24,449 bases of DNA from Muribaculum sp. (GCA_023663505.1 JAMPHH010000051.1:1-24449); one strand, 5' to 3'; positions 15,909 through 23,502 are shown, counted from the stretch's first letter. Notes: generated by a model not told the origin, from the letters alone. Made by a program: numbers and translations.

Positions 15909-17075
15909 TTACTTCAGCAGCGCCGAGGATATAACCATTCTCTGCACCTCGGAGGTACCCTCGTAGATCTCGGTGATCTTGGCGTCACGCATCATGCGCT
16001 CCACATCATACTCTCTGGTATAACCGTAACCGCCGTGGAGCTGCACCGCCTTGGTGGTGACATCCATAGCCATCTCCGCCGCATACAGCTTCGCCATAGC
16101 CGCCTCCACACTATAAGAGGTCTTGTGATCCTTGACATACTGATCCTTCGTGCAGGCAGCCTTGTAAACCAAGTATTGCGCAGCCTGTGCTCTGGTAGCC
16201 ATATCCGCCAACTGGAACTGGGTGTTCTGGAACGCGCTGATGGAGCGTCCGAACTGCTTTCTCTCCTGCGTGTAAGCGATGGTTCTGTCCAGTGCGCCCT
16301 CGCCGATGCCAAGCGCCTGTGCAGCGATACCGATACGTCCGCCGTCCAATGTGTGCATCGCGATATTGAAGCCCTTACCCTGCTGTCCCAGCATATTCTC
16401 CTTGGGAACGCGGCAGTCGGTGAAGATCAGCTCATATGTGGACGAGCCGCGGATACCCATCTTTTTCTCCTTGGTACCAAAGGTAAATCCGGGAGTGCCC
16501 TTCTCCACGATAAAGGAGGAAATCTCCTTGATCATCTTGCCCCGCTTCTCAATCATACCCGTCACGGCAAAAATCACATACACATCAGCCTCTTTACCGT
16601 TGGTGATGAAGATCTTGGAGCCATTGATGACCCACTCGTCCCCCTCGAGAACAGCCTTGGTCTGCTGCCCTTGGGCGTCCGTTCCTGCGCCGGGCTCTGT
16701 CAGTCCGAAGGCGCCAATCTTTCTGCCGCTTGCCAGATCAGGCAGATATTTCTGCTTCTGCTCCTCAGTGCCATAGGTGAGGATAGGATCGCAGCACAGT
16801 GAGGTGTGAGCGGAGACGATTACCGCCGTCGTGCCGCAAACCTTTGCCAGCTCCTCCACACACATAGCGTAGGTCAGATTGTCACAGCCCTGTCCGCCAT
16901 ACTCCTTGGGAATGGGGATTCCCATGAAGCCTGCCTTAGCCATCTTCTCCACGGTCGCACGGGGGAATTCCTCCGTCTCGTCAACCTCCTGCGCCAAGGG
17001 CTTTACTTCCTTTTCAGCGAACTCTCTGAACAGAGTGCGCGCCATCTCATGCTTCTTGCTCAAAGTAAAATCCAT
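15909..17075 (-). CDS. bcd: Butyryl-CoA dehydrogenase
   Basis: The protein has 388 residues, slightly longer than the usual 379 or so because of a short insertion after residue about 180 (VTGMIEKRGKMIKE). It has the acyl-CoA dehydrogenase fold: FGLTEPGAGTDA substrate/FAD loop, LHGGYGYTREYDVERMMRD near the C-terminus, and the catalytic Glu (about 372) in EIYEGTSE. It reduces crotonyl-CoA to butyryl-CoA in the cytoplasm together with EtfBA. The start has a clear AAAGGAG site, 22 bp after hbd. The position between hbd and etfB matches the order known from Roseburia and related gut butyrate producers. Confidence 0.96.
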   Translation of the reverse strand: MDFTLSKKHEMARTLFREFAEKEVKPLAQEVDETEEFPRATVEKMAKAGFMGIPIPKEYGGQGCDNLTYAMCVEELAKVCGTTAVIVSAHTSLCCDPILTYGTEEQKQKYLPDLASGRKIGAFGLTEPGAGTDAQGQQTKAVLEGDEWVINGSKIFITNGKEADVYVIFAVTGMIEKRGKMIKEISSFIVEKGTPGFTFGTKEKKMGIRGSSTYELIFTDCRVPKENMLGQQGKGFNIAMHTLDGGRIGIAAQALGIGEGALDRTIAYTQERKQFGRSISAFQNTQFQLADMATRAQAAQYLVYKAACTKDQYVKDHKTSYSVEAAMAKLYAAEMAMDVTTKAVQLHGGYGYTREYDVERMMRDAKITEIYEGTSEVQRMVISSALLK

Positions 17076-17097
17076 GATTTTTCTCCTTTATACATAC

Positions 17098-17937
17098 TTA
17101 TTTATTATAGTCAAAGAAACCTACCCCGGTCTTCTTGCCAAGCTTCTTCTCTGCAACCATCTTTTTCAACAAAGGCTGGGGAGCATATTTCTCGTCCTTG
17201 GTCTCGTTATAGAGAACCTCCATGATGGCAAGACATATATCCAAGCCGATCAAATCGCCAAGATGCAGGGGACCCATAGGGTGGGAGGCGCCAAGCTGCA
17301 TAGCGACGTCAATATCCTCCGCGGAGGCAGTGCCCGCGTCAAGCACTCCGATCGCCTCGTTGATCATAGGGATCAGGATCCTGTTTACCACGAATCCGGG
17401 AGCTTCCTTCACCTCCACGGGCGTCTTGCCGATCTCCACCGCGATCGCTTTGATCTTGTCCACCATCTCCTGCGGCGTGTTCTCACCCTTGATCACCTCA
17501 ACCAGCTTCATCCTGTCAGCGGGATTGAAAAAATGCATTCCGATCATAGGTCTGTCCAGTCCCTCGCCGATCTTGGTGATCGAAAGCGATGATGTGTTGG
17601 ACGCAAACATGCAGTCCTTCTTTACCAGTCCCATCAGCTCCTTGAAAATATTGCGCTTGATCTCAAGATCCTCCAACGCGACCTCGATGATCAGATCGCA
17701 ATCCGCGCAAATAGCGTTCAAGCCTGTGGTGATCTTGCCCATCACCTCGTCAGCCTTCGCCTGCGTGATCTTCTCCTTGCCGACAAGGAAATTCATATTC
17801 TTCTGAATCTTCGCCCTGCCGCCCTCGGCATATTCTTCCTTGATGTCGCAAAGACAAACCTCGTAGCCGTCAGTCATTGCAAACGCCTGTGCGATTCCGG
17901 AGCCCATAGTTCCCGCGCCGATAACACCTACCTTCAT
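17098..17937 (-). CDS. hbd: 3-hydroxybutyryl-CoA dehydrogenase
   Basis: The protein has 279 residues, the normal length. The N-terminal Rossmann motif GAGTMG is at 7-12, followed by catalytic His135 and Asn138 in MHFFNPADRMKLVE and the conserved SNTSSLSI segment. It reduces acetoacetyl-CoA to 3-hydroxybutyryl-CoA, the second step from acetyl-CoA to butyryl-CoA, with NADH as the usual clostridial cofactor. It lies 26 bp after crt in the operon. The assignment is secure from motif content and context. Confidence 0.96.
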   Translation of the reverse strand: MKVGVIGAGTMGSGIAQAFAMTDGYEVCLCDIKEEYAEGGRAKIQKNMNFLVGKEKITQAKADEVMGKITTGLNAICADCDLIIEVALEDLEIKRNIFKELMGLVKKDCMFASNTSSLSITKIGEGLDRPMIGMHFFNPADRMKLVEVIKGENTPQEMVDKIKAIAVEIGKTPVEVKEAPGFVVNRILIPMINEAIGVLDAGTASAEDIDVAMQLGASHPMGPLHLGDLIGLDICLAIMEVLYNETKDEKYAPQPLLKKMVAEKKLGKKTGVGFFDYNK

Positions 17938-17963
17938 AAAACGAATCCTCCTTATTTATTCTT

Positions 17964-18749
17964 TTATTTGTTCTTGAAAGGTTCCTTTACCTTTTCCTTG
18001 TTCTTGTCAAGGAAAAATGCCATGCCATACCTCTGGTCCTCCGTCTCGAAGCAGTCGCCGAACAACTCGCCCTCTATGACGATCGCATCCTCCATATCCA
18101 CGTCCAATCCGCTGTTGATCGCCTTCTTGCAGTTGCGCACGGCGATGGGCGCGTTCTTCGCAATACCGGCCGCCATCTTCTCCGCCGCCGGCAGCAGCTC
18201 CTCCTGAGGATACACGGCGTTCACCAAGCCGATCCTGTATGCCTCGTCCGCCTTGATATTGCGGGCGGTATAGATCATCTGCTTTGCCATGCCTGCGCCT
18301 ACCAGACGCGCAAGTCTCTGGGTTCCACCAAATCCGGGGGTGATGCCCAAGCCGACCTCGGGCTGTCCAAACACCGCATTATCGGAACAGATGCGGATAT
18401 CACAGCTCATGCACAGCTCGCAGCCGCCGCCCAGCGCAAAGCCGTTGACTGCCGCGATCACGGGGATAGGGAAGTTCTCCAGCTTGCGGAACACATAATT
18501 GCCCTTTCCGCCAAACGCCGCTCCCTCCGCCTTGGTGAGGGTGCTCATCTCAGCGATATCCGCCCCTGCCACGAAGGACTTCTGCCCCGCTCCCGTGATG
18601 ATCAGACAGCGCACCTCGTCGAGATTCACGTTATCAAGTGCCTTGTCCAATTCATCAAGCACTTGGGAATTCAAGGCGTTCAACGCCTTTTCACGATTGA
18701 TGGTGATAGTCCCTACCCCATCTTTTTGCTCATACAAAATGTACTCCAT
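17964..18749 (-). CDS. crt: Crotonase (3-hydroxybutyryl-CoA dehydratase)
   Basis: The protein has 261 residues from the ATG at 18749, with GGAGG 7 bp upstream. The crotonase fold carries the oxyanion segments AGADIAEM and ALGGGCELCM, and the two catalytic glutamates at 111 (GGGCELC) and 131 (GQPEVGLG), spaced as in enoyl-CoA hydratases. It dehydrates 3-hydroxybutyryl-CoA to crotonyl-CoA. It lies between thl and hbd with 30-bp and 26-bp gaps, so it is clearly co-transcribed. The short-chain specificity is inferred from the operon. Confidence 0.96.
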   Translation of the reverse strand: MEYILYEQKDGVGTITINREKALNALNSQVLDELDKALDNVNLDEVRCLIITGAGQKSFVAGADIAEMSTLTKAEGAAFGGKGNYVFRKLENFPIPVIAAVNGFALGGGCELCMSCDIRICSDNAVFGQPEVGLGITPGFGGTQRLARLVGAGMAKQMIYTARNIKADEAYRIGLVNAVYPQEELLPAAEKMAAGIAKNAPIAVRNCKKAINSGLDVDMEDAIVIEGELFGDCFETEDQRYGMAFFLDKNKEKVKEPFKNK

Positions 18750-18779
18750 CAAATTTCCTCCATTTTATTATTTACACAA

Positions 18780-19964
18780 TTAATCTTCAATCTTCACGAT
18801 CGTGGAACAGCCCATTCCGCCGCCGATACACAGGGTAGCCAGTCCTGTCTTGGCGCCCTTTGCCTGCATCTCATGAAGCAATGTCACCAGAATACGACAG
18901 CCTGAAGCGCCCACGGGGTGTCCAAGGGCAATCGCGCCACCGTTGGGATTAAGCTGCTTATCCACATCAATGCCAAGCTCCTTGCCAACCGCTACGGACT
19001 GAGCCGCAAATGCCTCGTTTGCCTCAATGATGTCAAAATCCTCAATCTTCATGCCGGTCTTAGCCAACACCTTCTTAGTGGAAGCCACGGGACCGATCCC
19101 CATCACCTCGGGACGCACGCCTGCCAACGCGCCCGCCACAAAGGTAGCCATGGGCTTCACGCCAAGCTCCTTCGCCTTCTCCTCGCTCATCACCACGATT
19201 GCCGCCGCGCCGTCATTGATGCCGGAAGCATTGCCCGCGGTCACGAAGCCGTTCGGATTGATGGGGCGAAGCTTTGCAAGACCCTCCATCGTGGAACCGG
19301 CTCTGGGACCCTCGTCCGTGTCAAAGACAATCGTCTCCTTCTTTTTCTTGACCTCCACAGGCACGATCTCCGCCTTGAAGGAGCCGTTCTTCTGAGCCGC
19401 CTCAGCCTTCTGCTGACTCTTTAACGCAAACTCGTCGAGCTCCTCGCGGGTCAGCCCCCACTCCTCACAGATATTGTCCGCAGTCTTAATCATATGATAA
19501 TCATTGAATGCATCCCAAAGCGCGTCCTTGATCATGGTATCCACCAAGGTGCCGTTGTTCATTCTATATCCATAACGGGCCTGGGGAATGGCATAGGGAG
19601 CCATGGACATATTCTCCATACCGCCTGCCACAACGATATCCGCATCTCCCGCCATGATCATCTGCGCCGCCTGATTCACACAGTTCAAGCCGGAACCACA
19701 CACCACGTTCATGGTGACCGCAGGCACTTCAATGGGAAGCCCCGCCTTGATGGACGCCTGACGAGCCACGTTCTGTCCCAATCCTGCCTGAATCACGCAG
19801 CCCATGTATACCTGATCCACCTTCTCAGGAGCGACGCCCGCTCTCTTAAGCGCCTCCCTGATAACGATCGCGCCGAGCTCCGCCGCAGGGGTGGTACTGA
19901 GAGAACCGCCCATCGTGCCGATCGCAGTACGACACGCACCTGCTAATACAACCTTTTTTGCCAT
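18780..19964 (-). CDS. thl: Acetyl-CoA C-acetyltransferase (thiolase)
   Basis: The protein has 394 residues from the ATG at 19964; the GGAGGAG site ends 7 bp upstream, and an upstream TTG is part of it. The catalytic residues are Cys89 (NVVCGSGLN), His349 (GHPVGASGCR) and Cys379 (LCIGGGMG). It condenses two acetyl-CoA to acetoacetyl-CoA, the entry step to butyrate. It is the first gene of the operon, behind a promoter bracketed by two Rex-like operators. The biosynthetic thiolase assignment rests on length, motifs and operon context. Confidence 0.97.
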   Translation of the reverse strand: MAKKVVLAGACRTAIGTMGGSLSTTPAAELGAIVIREALKRAGVAPEKVDQVYMGCVIQAGLGQNVARQASIKAGLPIEVPAVTMNVVCGSGLNCVNQAAQMIMAGDADIVVAGGMENMSMAPYAIPQARYGYRMNNGTLVDTMIKDALWDAFNDYHMIKTADNICEEWGLTREELDEFALKSQQKAEAAQKNGSFKAEIVPVEVKKKKETIVFDTDEGPRAGSTMEGLAKLRPINPNGFVTAGNASGINDGAAAIVVMSEEKAKELGVKPMATFVAGALAGVRPEVMGIGPVASTKKVLAKTGMKIEDFDIIEANEAFAAQSVAVGKELGIDVDKQLNPNGGAIALGHPVGASGCRILVTLLHEMQAKGAKTGLATLCIGGGMGCSTIVKIED

Positions 19965-20005
19965 TTCTTTCTCCTCCATTCAATGATTGTTTGTGTACGT
20001 TCTAT

Positions 20006-20023
20006 TTGTTATTTTTTTGACAT
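20006..20023. promoter_or_regulatory. Rex-like operator, downstream of the thl start site
   Basis: TTGTTATTTTTTTGACAT has the 6-6-6 layout of the clostridial Rex consensus (TTGTTA, six bases, TAACAA), matching 10 of 12 arm positions. It lies at about +7 to +24 of the predicted transcript, where bound repressor would block transcription. Confidence 0.5.
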
Positions 20024-20036
20024 TGCCACTGTTGCT

Positions 20037-20065
20037 ATTTTACCATAGGAAATAAAGTTTTGCAA
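20037..20065 (-). promoter_or_regulatory. Promoter of the butyrate operon
   Basis: On the minus strand TTGCAA (20065-20060) and TAAAAT (20042-20037) are 17 bp apart, with a TGG extended -10 element directly before the -10. The start is expected near 20030, leaving a leader of about 65 nt to the thl start. Confidence 0.7.
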
Positions 20066-20080
20066 TGGGGTTACGTTATT

Positions 20081-20098
20081 TTGATAAAAAAATAACAA
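20081..20098. promoter_or_regulatory. Rex-like operator, upstream of the thl -35
   Basis: TTGATAAAAAAATAACAA matches 11 of 12 arm positions of the TTGTTA-6-TAACAA Rex consensus. It sits about 50-68 bp before the predicted start. Overlapping it is an 8-bp inverted repeat, GTTATTTT with AAAATAAC, that could also act as a weak terminator of the FUSC gene. Confidence 0.5.
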
Positions 20099-20110
20099 TG
20101 TCCCGCATTT

Positions 20111-20695
20111 TCAGCTTTTTGGGGAATCCTCGTTCACTTCCTTGGCGGGTGTCTTGCGGAATATCCATGGGAACCACCTCTCCACCCGCTCTCTGGGAAG
20201 AAAATAATTGACCGCCAGAGCCAGCGCCACCCCCACTCCCGTGTCAATCATGCGCCAAAACGCATAGTCGATACGCTGGGCAGGCGTGTTAAACAATATG
20301 ATACACAATACCACCCCGCCCGGCTGAACCCCGCCCGGCCAATGACAGATCACACACACCGCAATCAGAATGATCACCCCCAGAAACACTAAGGGCAGTC
20401 TCACCCAATAATTCCCCTCTGGAAACATCAAGTATTCCATCTGATACAGACCAAGTCCGATGATACCGCCGATGATGGTGCCGAAGAAACGGTTGCCCCC
20501 GCTTCGGCGCGAGGTCTCCATATCCGCCCCCATTCCAAAGATTGCCCCGATACACGCAAAGGTCGGGTCATGGTCGGGCACCAGACCGTACAAAAACGCC
20601 ACAAGCACGGCGGCGATCCCCGTCTTGATGCTGCGAAGTCCCAGACCGGGCAGCGGAGCATGCACCGGATTGTGATCCTCCCTATATTGTTCCAT
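20111..20695 (-). CDS. FUSC / aromatic-acid-exporter-like membrane protein
   Basis: The protein has 194 residues with a GAGGAG site before the ATG. It has about four to five hydrophobic helices: GIAAVLVAFLYGL, ACIGAIFGMGA, then GTIIGGIIGLGLY, LVFLGVIILIAVCVICHW and a last one near 155-170. The conserved RFFGTIIGG and DTGVGVALALAVNYFLP segments match the short FUSC/ArAE (DUF939-type) family of inner-membrane proteins, which includes aromatic acid and other small-molecule exporters. The substrate is unknown. It lies directly upstream of thl on the same strand but behind the thl promoter, so it is probably a separate unit. Confidence 0.8.
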   Translation of the reverse strand: MEQYREDHNPVHAPLPGLGLRSIKTGIAAVLVAFLYGLVPDHDPTFACIGAIFGMGADMETSRRSGGNRFFGTIIGGIIGLGLYQMEYLMFPEGNYWVRLPLVFLGVIILIAVCVICHWPGGVQPGGVVLCIILFNTPAQRIDYAFWRMIDTGVGVALALAVNYFLPRERVERWFPWIFRKTPAKEVNEDSPKS

Positions 20696-20712
20696 GTCAA
20701 CTCCTCCTCATT

Positions 20713-20850
20713 TTACCATGATTGCTCCACAATCATGGTATTGATGGCCATTCGGCCATTTCCTGACTCGAATATGGTCTTATTCTACCATGCTTGTTCC
20801 ACAATCATGGTATTGATGGCCATTCGGCCATTTCCTGCCATGAATAAATC
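20713..20850. repeat. 72-bp intergenic repeat, locus C (two tandem units)
   Basis: Units start at 20713 and 20785, again exactly 72 bp apart. Heads are TACCATGATT-gctccac-AATCATGGTA and a variant with TACCATGCTT; the GATGGCCATTCGGCC block is identical in both. The second unit is cut at CCATGAATA where the hairpin at 20844-20887 begins. The locus lies between the FUSC gene and the HD-GYP gene. Confidence 0.85.
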
Positions 20851-20887
20851 CGAACTCTCCCCATTCGGGCGGGACGTCCGGATTTAT
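20844..20887 (-). terminator. Probable terminator after the HD-GYP gene
   Basis: ATAAATCCG (20844-20852) and CGGATTTAT (20879-20887) are exact 9-bp complements with a GC-rich 26-nt interior. It lies 25 bp after the HD-GYP stop. The following T-run on the minus strand is short, so the call rests partly on position. Confidence 0.5.
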
Positions 20888-20912
20888 ATTTATTCAAGGT
20901 CTACTTATTTTA

Positions 20913-22013
20913 TTATTCTTCTGTGATTCTCGAATCCGTGTAGCTGATCGCCTCGGAGAACTGCATCAGGTCAATCCTCGCCAGCTCAAACATCTCCATG
21001 ATATCCGGTGAGAATACGCCGCATTCTCCGTCCCGAATCATCTGTTCCGCCACATTCGTCGCATAGGGAATCTTATACACGCGCTTGCTGACCAAAGCGT
21101 CATACACGTCCACGATCGACACCACCTGCGCCCAGATAGGGATATCGTCGCCCGCCAGTCCGTCGGGATATCCGTTGCCATCGTATCTCTCGTGATGATA
21201 TCTGCAGATGTCATAGCAATATCTGTAAAATTCGCTGTCCTCCTGCTTGAAATTCTCCAACAGCTCACAGCCATATGTAGTATGCTTCTTCATTTCCTCA
21301 AACTCATCTGCTGTCAGCTTGCCCGGCTTCAACAGAATACTGTCGGGAATGGCAATCTTGCCGATATCGTGCAGTGCGGAAGCATTGACGATCAGGTCGA
21401 TCTGGGGCTTGGTCAGCCCATACTCGGGGTGATACTTTTGGAGGTAATTTAGGAACACACGAGTGAAACGCTTTACCCTCTTAATATGCTCGCCGGACTC
21501 CAGGCTCCTAAACTCCACCACGGAGCTCAAAGCATTCACCAGGAATTCATTGTTCTGCTCCAGCTTATTCTGTGCCTCCACCAATTCCCTGGTGCGCTCC
21601 TCAAGACTGCGCTCCATATCTATACGCTTCTCAAACAGCTCCATGATATTCAGGGCGCGGCGCATTACCACCTTGGACTCAAACGGCTTATAGATGATAT
21701 CGGAAGCCCCATACTCATACGCCTTCATATCGGAATCCGCCGTCGCCTCACCCGTGATCATGATTACGGGAGTAGTGGCCATATAGCCCTTCTCCTGCAT
21801 ATATTCCATGACCTCCAAACCGTTCTTGTGCGGCATGATCAGGTCAAGGAACAGCATCACGATCTCGTCATTCCTCTCATCCAGAATCTCTATCGCCTGT
21901 GCGCCGTCCTCCGCCTCGAGGATATTGAACTGCTCCTCAAAGATCATGCTCAATATTCCGCGGTTGATCTCCGCGTCGTCCGCTATCAGAATCGTTTTTT
22001 TCTCAAAATCCAT
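20913..22013 (-). CDS. REC-HD-GYP response regulator, c-di-GMP phosphodiesterase
   Basis: The protein has 366 residues, with a AAAAAGGAG site upstream. The receiver domain (1-120) has Asp12/Asp13, phospho-acceptor Asp57 (LFLDLIM), Thr87 and Lys109-Pro110. A coiled-coil linker (130-155) leads to the HD-GYP domain with His176, the HD pair His215-Asp216 (ALHDIGKIAIP), His244, His273/His274 and GYP at 281-283. All metal ligands and the GYP motif are present, so hydrolysis of c-di-GMP is likely. It has its own promoter. No partner kinase is adjacent. With the GGDEF and PilZ genes 9 kb away, the window encodes makers, sensors and breakers of the same messenger. Confidence 0.93.
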   Translation of the reverse strand: MDFEKKTILIADDAEINRGILSMIFEEQFNILEAEDGAQAIEILDERNDEIVMLFLDLIMPHKNGLEVMEYMQEKGYMATTPVIMITGEATADSDMKAYEYGASDIIYKPFESKVVMRRALNIMELFEKRIDMERSLEERTRELVEAQNKLEQNNEFLVNALSSVVEFRSLESGEHIKRVKRFTRVFLNYLQKYHPEYGLTKPQIDLIVNASALHDIGKIAIPDSILLKPGKLTADEFEEMKKHTTYGCELLENFKQEDSEFYRYCYDICRYHHERYDGNGYPDGLAGDDIPIWAQVVSIVDVYDALVSKRVYKIPYATNVAEQMIRDGECGVFSPDIMEMFELARIDLMQFSEAISYTDSRITEE

Positions 22014-22051
22014 GTCGTATCTCCTTTTTCTGGTACAGTATTGCTCCTATT

Positions 22052-22081
22052 ATTTTAACTTGACTGTATACCATTATGCAA
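22052..22081 (-). promoter_or_regulatory. Promoter of the HD-GYP gene
   Basis: On the minus strand TTGCAT (22081-22076) and TAAAAT (22057-22052) are separated by 18 bp, 39 bp before the start codon. This makes the gene independent of the truncated peptidase upstream. Confidence 0.6.
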
Positions 22082-22121
22082 GTGTTTTTTATAGAATTTA
22101 CAAGAATTTTGAGGAAATCTG

Positions 22122-22394
22122 TCATGAGCCGGACGGCATTTCACTTTTTCCTGCATACTCCTCCACCGCAGGGTCTCGCATCCCCGTTGTCCGCACCCAT
22201 TCCTTCGTACCCTCCACCTTCTCCGCGGGCTGCGTGTGCTTCGCCAGAAACCTCGTCAGCGGATACACGTCAATCCAGATCTCGTTGTCGCTCTCCTTCT
22301 GGGACTCGTCAAAAATCAGCTCCAACCCCCAATGCAAATGCGTTACTTCTATATTATTGACATTCTCCTTGGTGGAATAACCCGTGTGCCCCAT
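22122..22394 (-). pseudogene. 5'-truncated M23 peptidase remnant
   Basis: About 90 residues match the C-terminal end of a LytM-type (M23) zinc endopeptidase, a secreted cell-wall hydrolase: MGHTGYSTKEN, then the metal-site THLHWGLELIFDES (HxH), then IWIDVYPLTRFL. The first zinc ligands and the rest of the catalytic domain, signal peptide and membrane anchor are missing. Upstream of the MG codons the frame runs into AT-rich sequence with no resemblance to the family. The break coincides with the start of the accessory segment to the right. A short in-frame start exists but cannot give an active enzyme. Confidence 0.7.
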
Positions 22395-22427
22395 AGGGAA
22401 AGGTGTCAAGTACGAGCCAAACTTTTT

Positions 22428-22455
22428 AACAATTCTATAACAATTAGTCAACAAT
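22428..22455. repeat. Three AACAAT repeats phased at 11 bp
   Basis: AACAAT occurs at 22428, 22439 and 22450, one helical turn apart, at the junction between the M23 remnant and the accessory genes. The last copy overlaps the stop of the small gene at 22448. It could be a protein-binding array, or chance in AT-rich DNA. Confidence 0.4.
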
Positions 22456-22693
22456 TAATATATTCATACAAAGCATCTTTCCCGCCCTCTAATTCATTAT
22501 TACATGCCTCACACAAATATTCATTTGTCTCAAAAAACAATCTTGTCTCCGCGTCCGACAAGAGCTTATAAATCTCCATTCCCAACAACATTTTATAAGC
22601 AGCTTCATAATCCATATTTTGCCTTTTCATTAAATGCTTTGTCAATGCCACAACACACATCCCTGTTGTAGTCTCAACCCTGCTATCCCTCAC
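22448..22693 (-). CDS. Small protein, third gene of the DUF3791/DUF3990 operon
   Basis: This encodes 81 residues from a GTG at 22693 with GGAGG 7 bp upstream; the site overlaps the end of the DUF3990 gene, whose stop is 4 bp before. The protein is helical and acidic at its end (ETNEYLCEACNNELEGGKDA), with two Cys. It has no membrane segment. Genes of this size and character commonly accompany DUF3990 genes in Firmicutes. A role as second antitoxin or immunity partner is plausible from position but is not shown by any motif. Confidence 0.65.
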   Translation of the reverse strand: MRDSRVETTTGMCVVALTKHLMKRQNMDYEAAYKMLLGMEIYKLLSDAETRLFFETNEYLCEACNNELEGGKDALYEYINC

Positions 22694-22697
22694 AGTG

Positions 22698-23249
22698 TTA
22701 CCTCCAGTCAATTGCCTTTAAACTTACAATAAGCCTGTCTGCCACTTCCTGTTTCCCTACATAATATTGAACCCCAAGATTCTCGGTCTCCAGATTATTC
22801 AGCAATATTCCCTTGGCAGCATCTGACCCAACTTTGCCATACAGACCATCCCAATATGCTTTCAGGCAGAACGCCGTATCATCATCCGCCGTCGGTCCAA
22901 CCACCATGTCATAATCATGCGGAATGCCGCCTTTTTCCCTGCACAGCAGGACAAAATCAAGCCATTCCAGACCTGCCTGGTCAAACACCTTTAGTTTCAG
23001 GTTTTCTGCATAATCTGCATCTAATATTACCTCATACAATTTCTCAGAAAAAGCATCGTCCTTTTTCCCCCTGCTCCTCCTTACAGCTTCCCTATATTTT
23101 TTATGCATCATTCCAATCGCCTGACTCTTTGAAACAGCCATGTAGAATCCCCTGCCAAAATCTTTTCTTTCCCTTCCCAGCTTTACATCCACTCTCTGTA
23201 TTTCTGACACGGTTCCATGGTATAAAGTCGTCTTAAGCTTGTGATACAT
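22698..23249 (-). CDS. DUF3990-family protein, ADP-ribosyltransferase-like
   Basis: The protein has 183 residues, with GGGAGG before the ATG. The N-terminus TLYHGTVSEI (His11) and KDFGRGFYMAVSKSQA (30-44) are typical of DUF3990 and recall the NAD-binding core of ADP-ribosyltransferases (YHG and a GxGFY strand). A late QYYVGKQE (161-168) could supply the catalytic Glu. A function as a toxin or modifying enzyme is inferred from fold similarity, not proven. The start overlaps the DUF3791 gene by 17 bp and the end touches the small third gene, giving a compact three-gene operon like toxin-antitoxin loci. Confidence 0.8.
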   Translation of the reverse strand: MYHKLKTTLYHGTVSEIQRVDVKLGRERKDFGRGFYMAVSKSQAIGMMHKKYREAVRRSRGKKDDAFSEKLYEVILDADYAENLKLKVFDQAGLEWLDFVLLCREKGGIPHDYDMVVGPTADDDTAFCLKAYWDGLYGKVGSDAAKGILLNNLETENLGVQYYVGKQEVADRLIVSLKAIDWR

Positions 23250-23445
23250 ATTGCTCGACCTCCCTTACCATTTCATCGCCTGTCATGCTGTCAAATATGT
23301 CCGGGCATTCCGCAACATAGTTTAATATTGCGTATTGTTCATCCAGCTTTAAAAAGTCACTCGTTGAAATGTTATGCTTTTTACAATAATTTTCTGTCAC
23401 TAAATACATAAGAAATATCGTATTATTCAGTCTTTTTTCTGACAT
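23233..23445 (-). CDS. DUF3791-family small protein
   Basis: The protein has 70 residues from the ATG at 23445 with an AAAGGA site; the frame is open 31 codons further upstream but through a hairpin and without a better start. The sequence SEKRLNNTIFLMYLVTENYC, then a short acidic helical tail, resembles DUF3791 proteins, which are regularly encoded next to DUF3990. It would be the first gene of the overlapping operon and the natural candidate for an antitoxin-like partner. Its activity has not been described to my knowledge. Confidence 0.7.
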   Translation of the reverse strand: MSEKRLNNTIFLMYLVTENYCKKHNISTSDFLKLDEQYAILNYVAECPDIFDSMTGDEMVREVEQYVSQA

Positions 23446-23502
23446 ATTTTCTATCCTTTCCATGGCTTTTACATACGAATCAAATACCGTCAGCAAACCT
23501 GT

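Noticed and set aside
15063..16802. 579-codon open frame on the plus strand opposite bcd and etfB
   Set aside because: It is an antisense shadow of two secure genes. The product is rich in His/Leu/Arg with no recognisable domain, and there is no ribosome site.
20713..20850. Possible CRISPR array
   Set aside because: Only two units are adjacent and there are no unique spacers; the whole 72-bp period is repeated.
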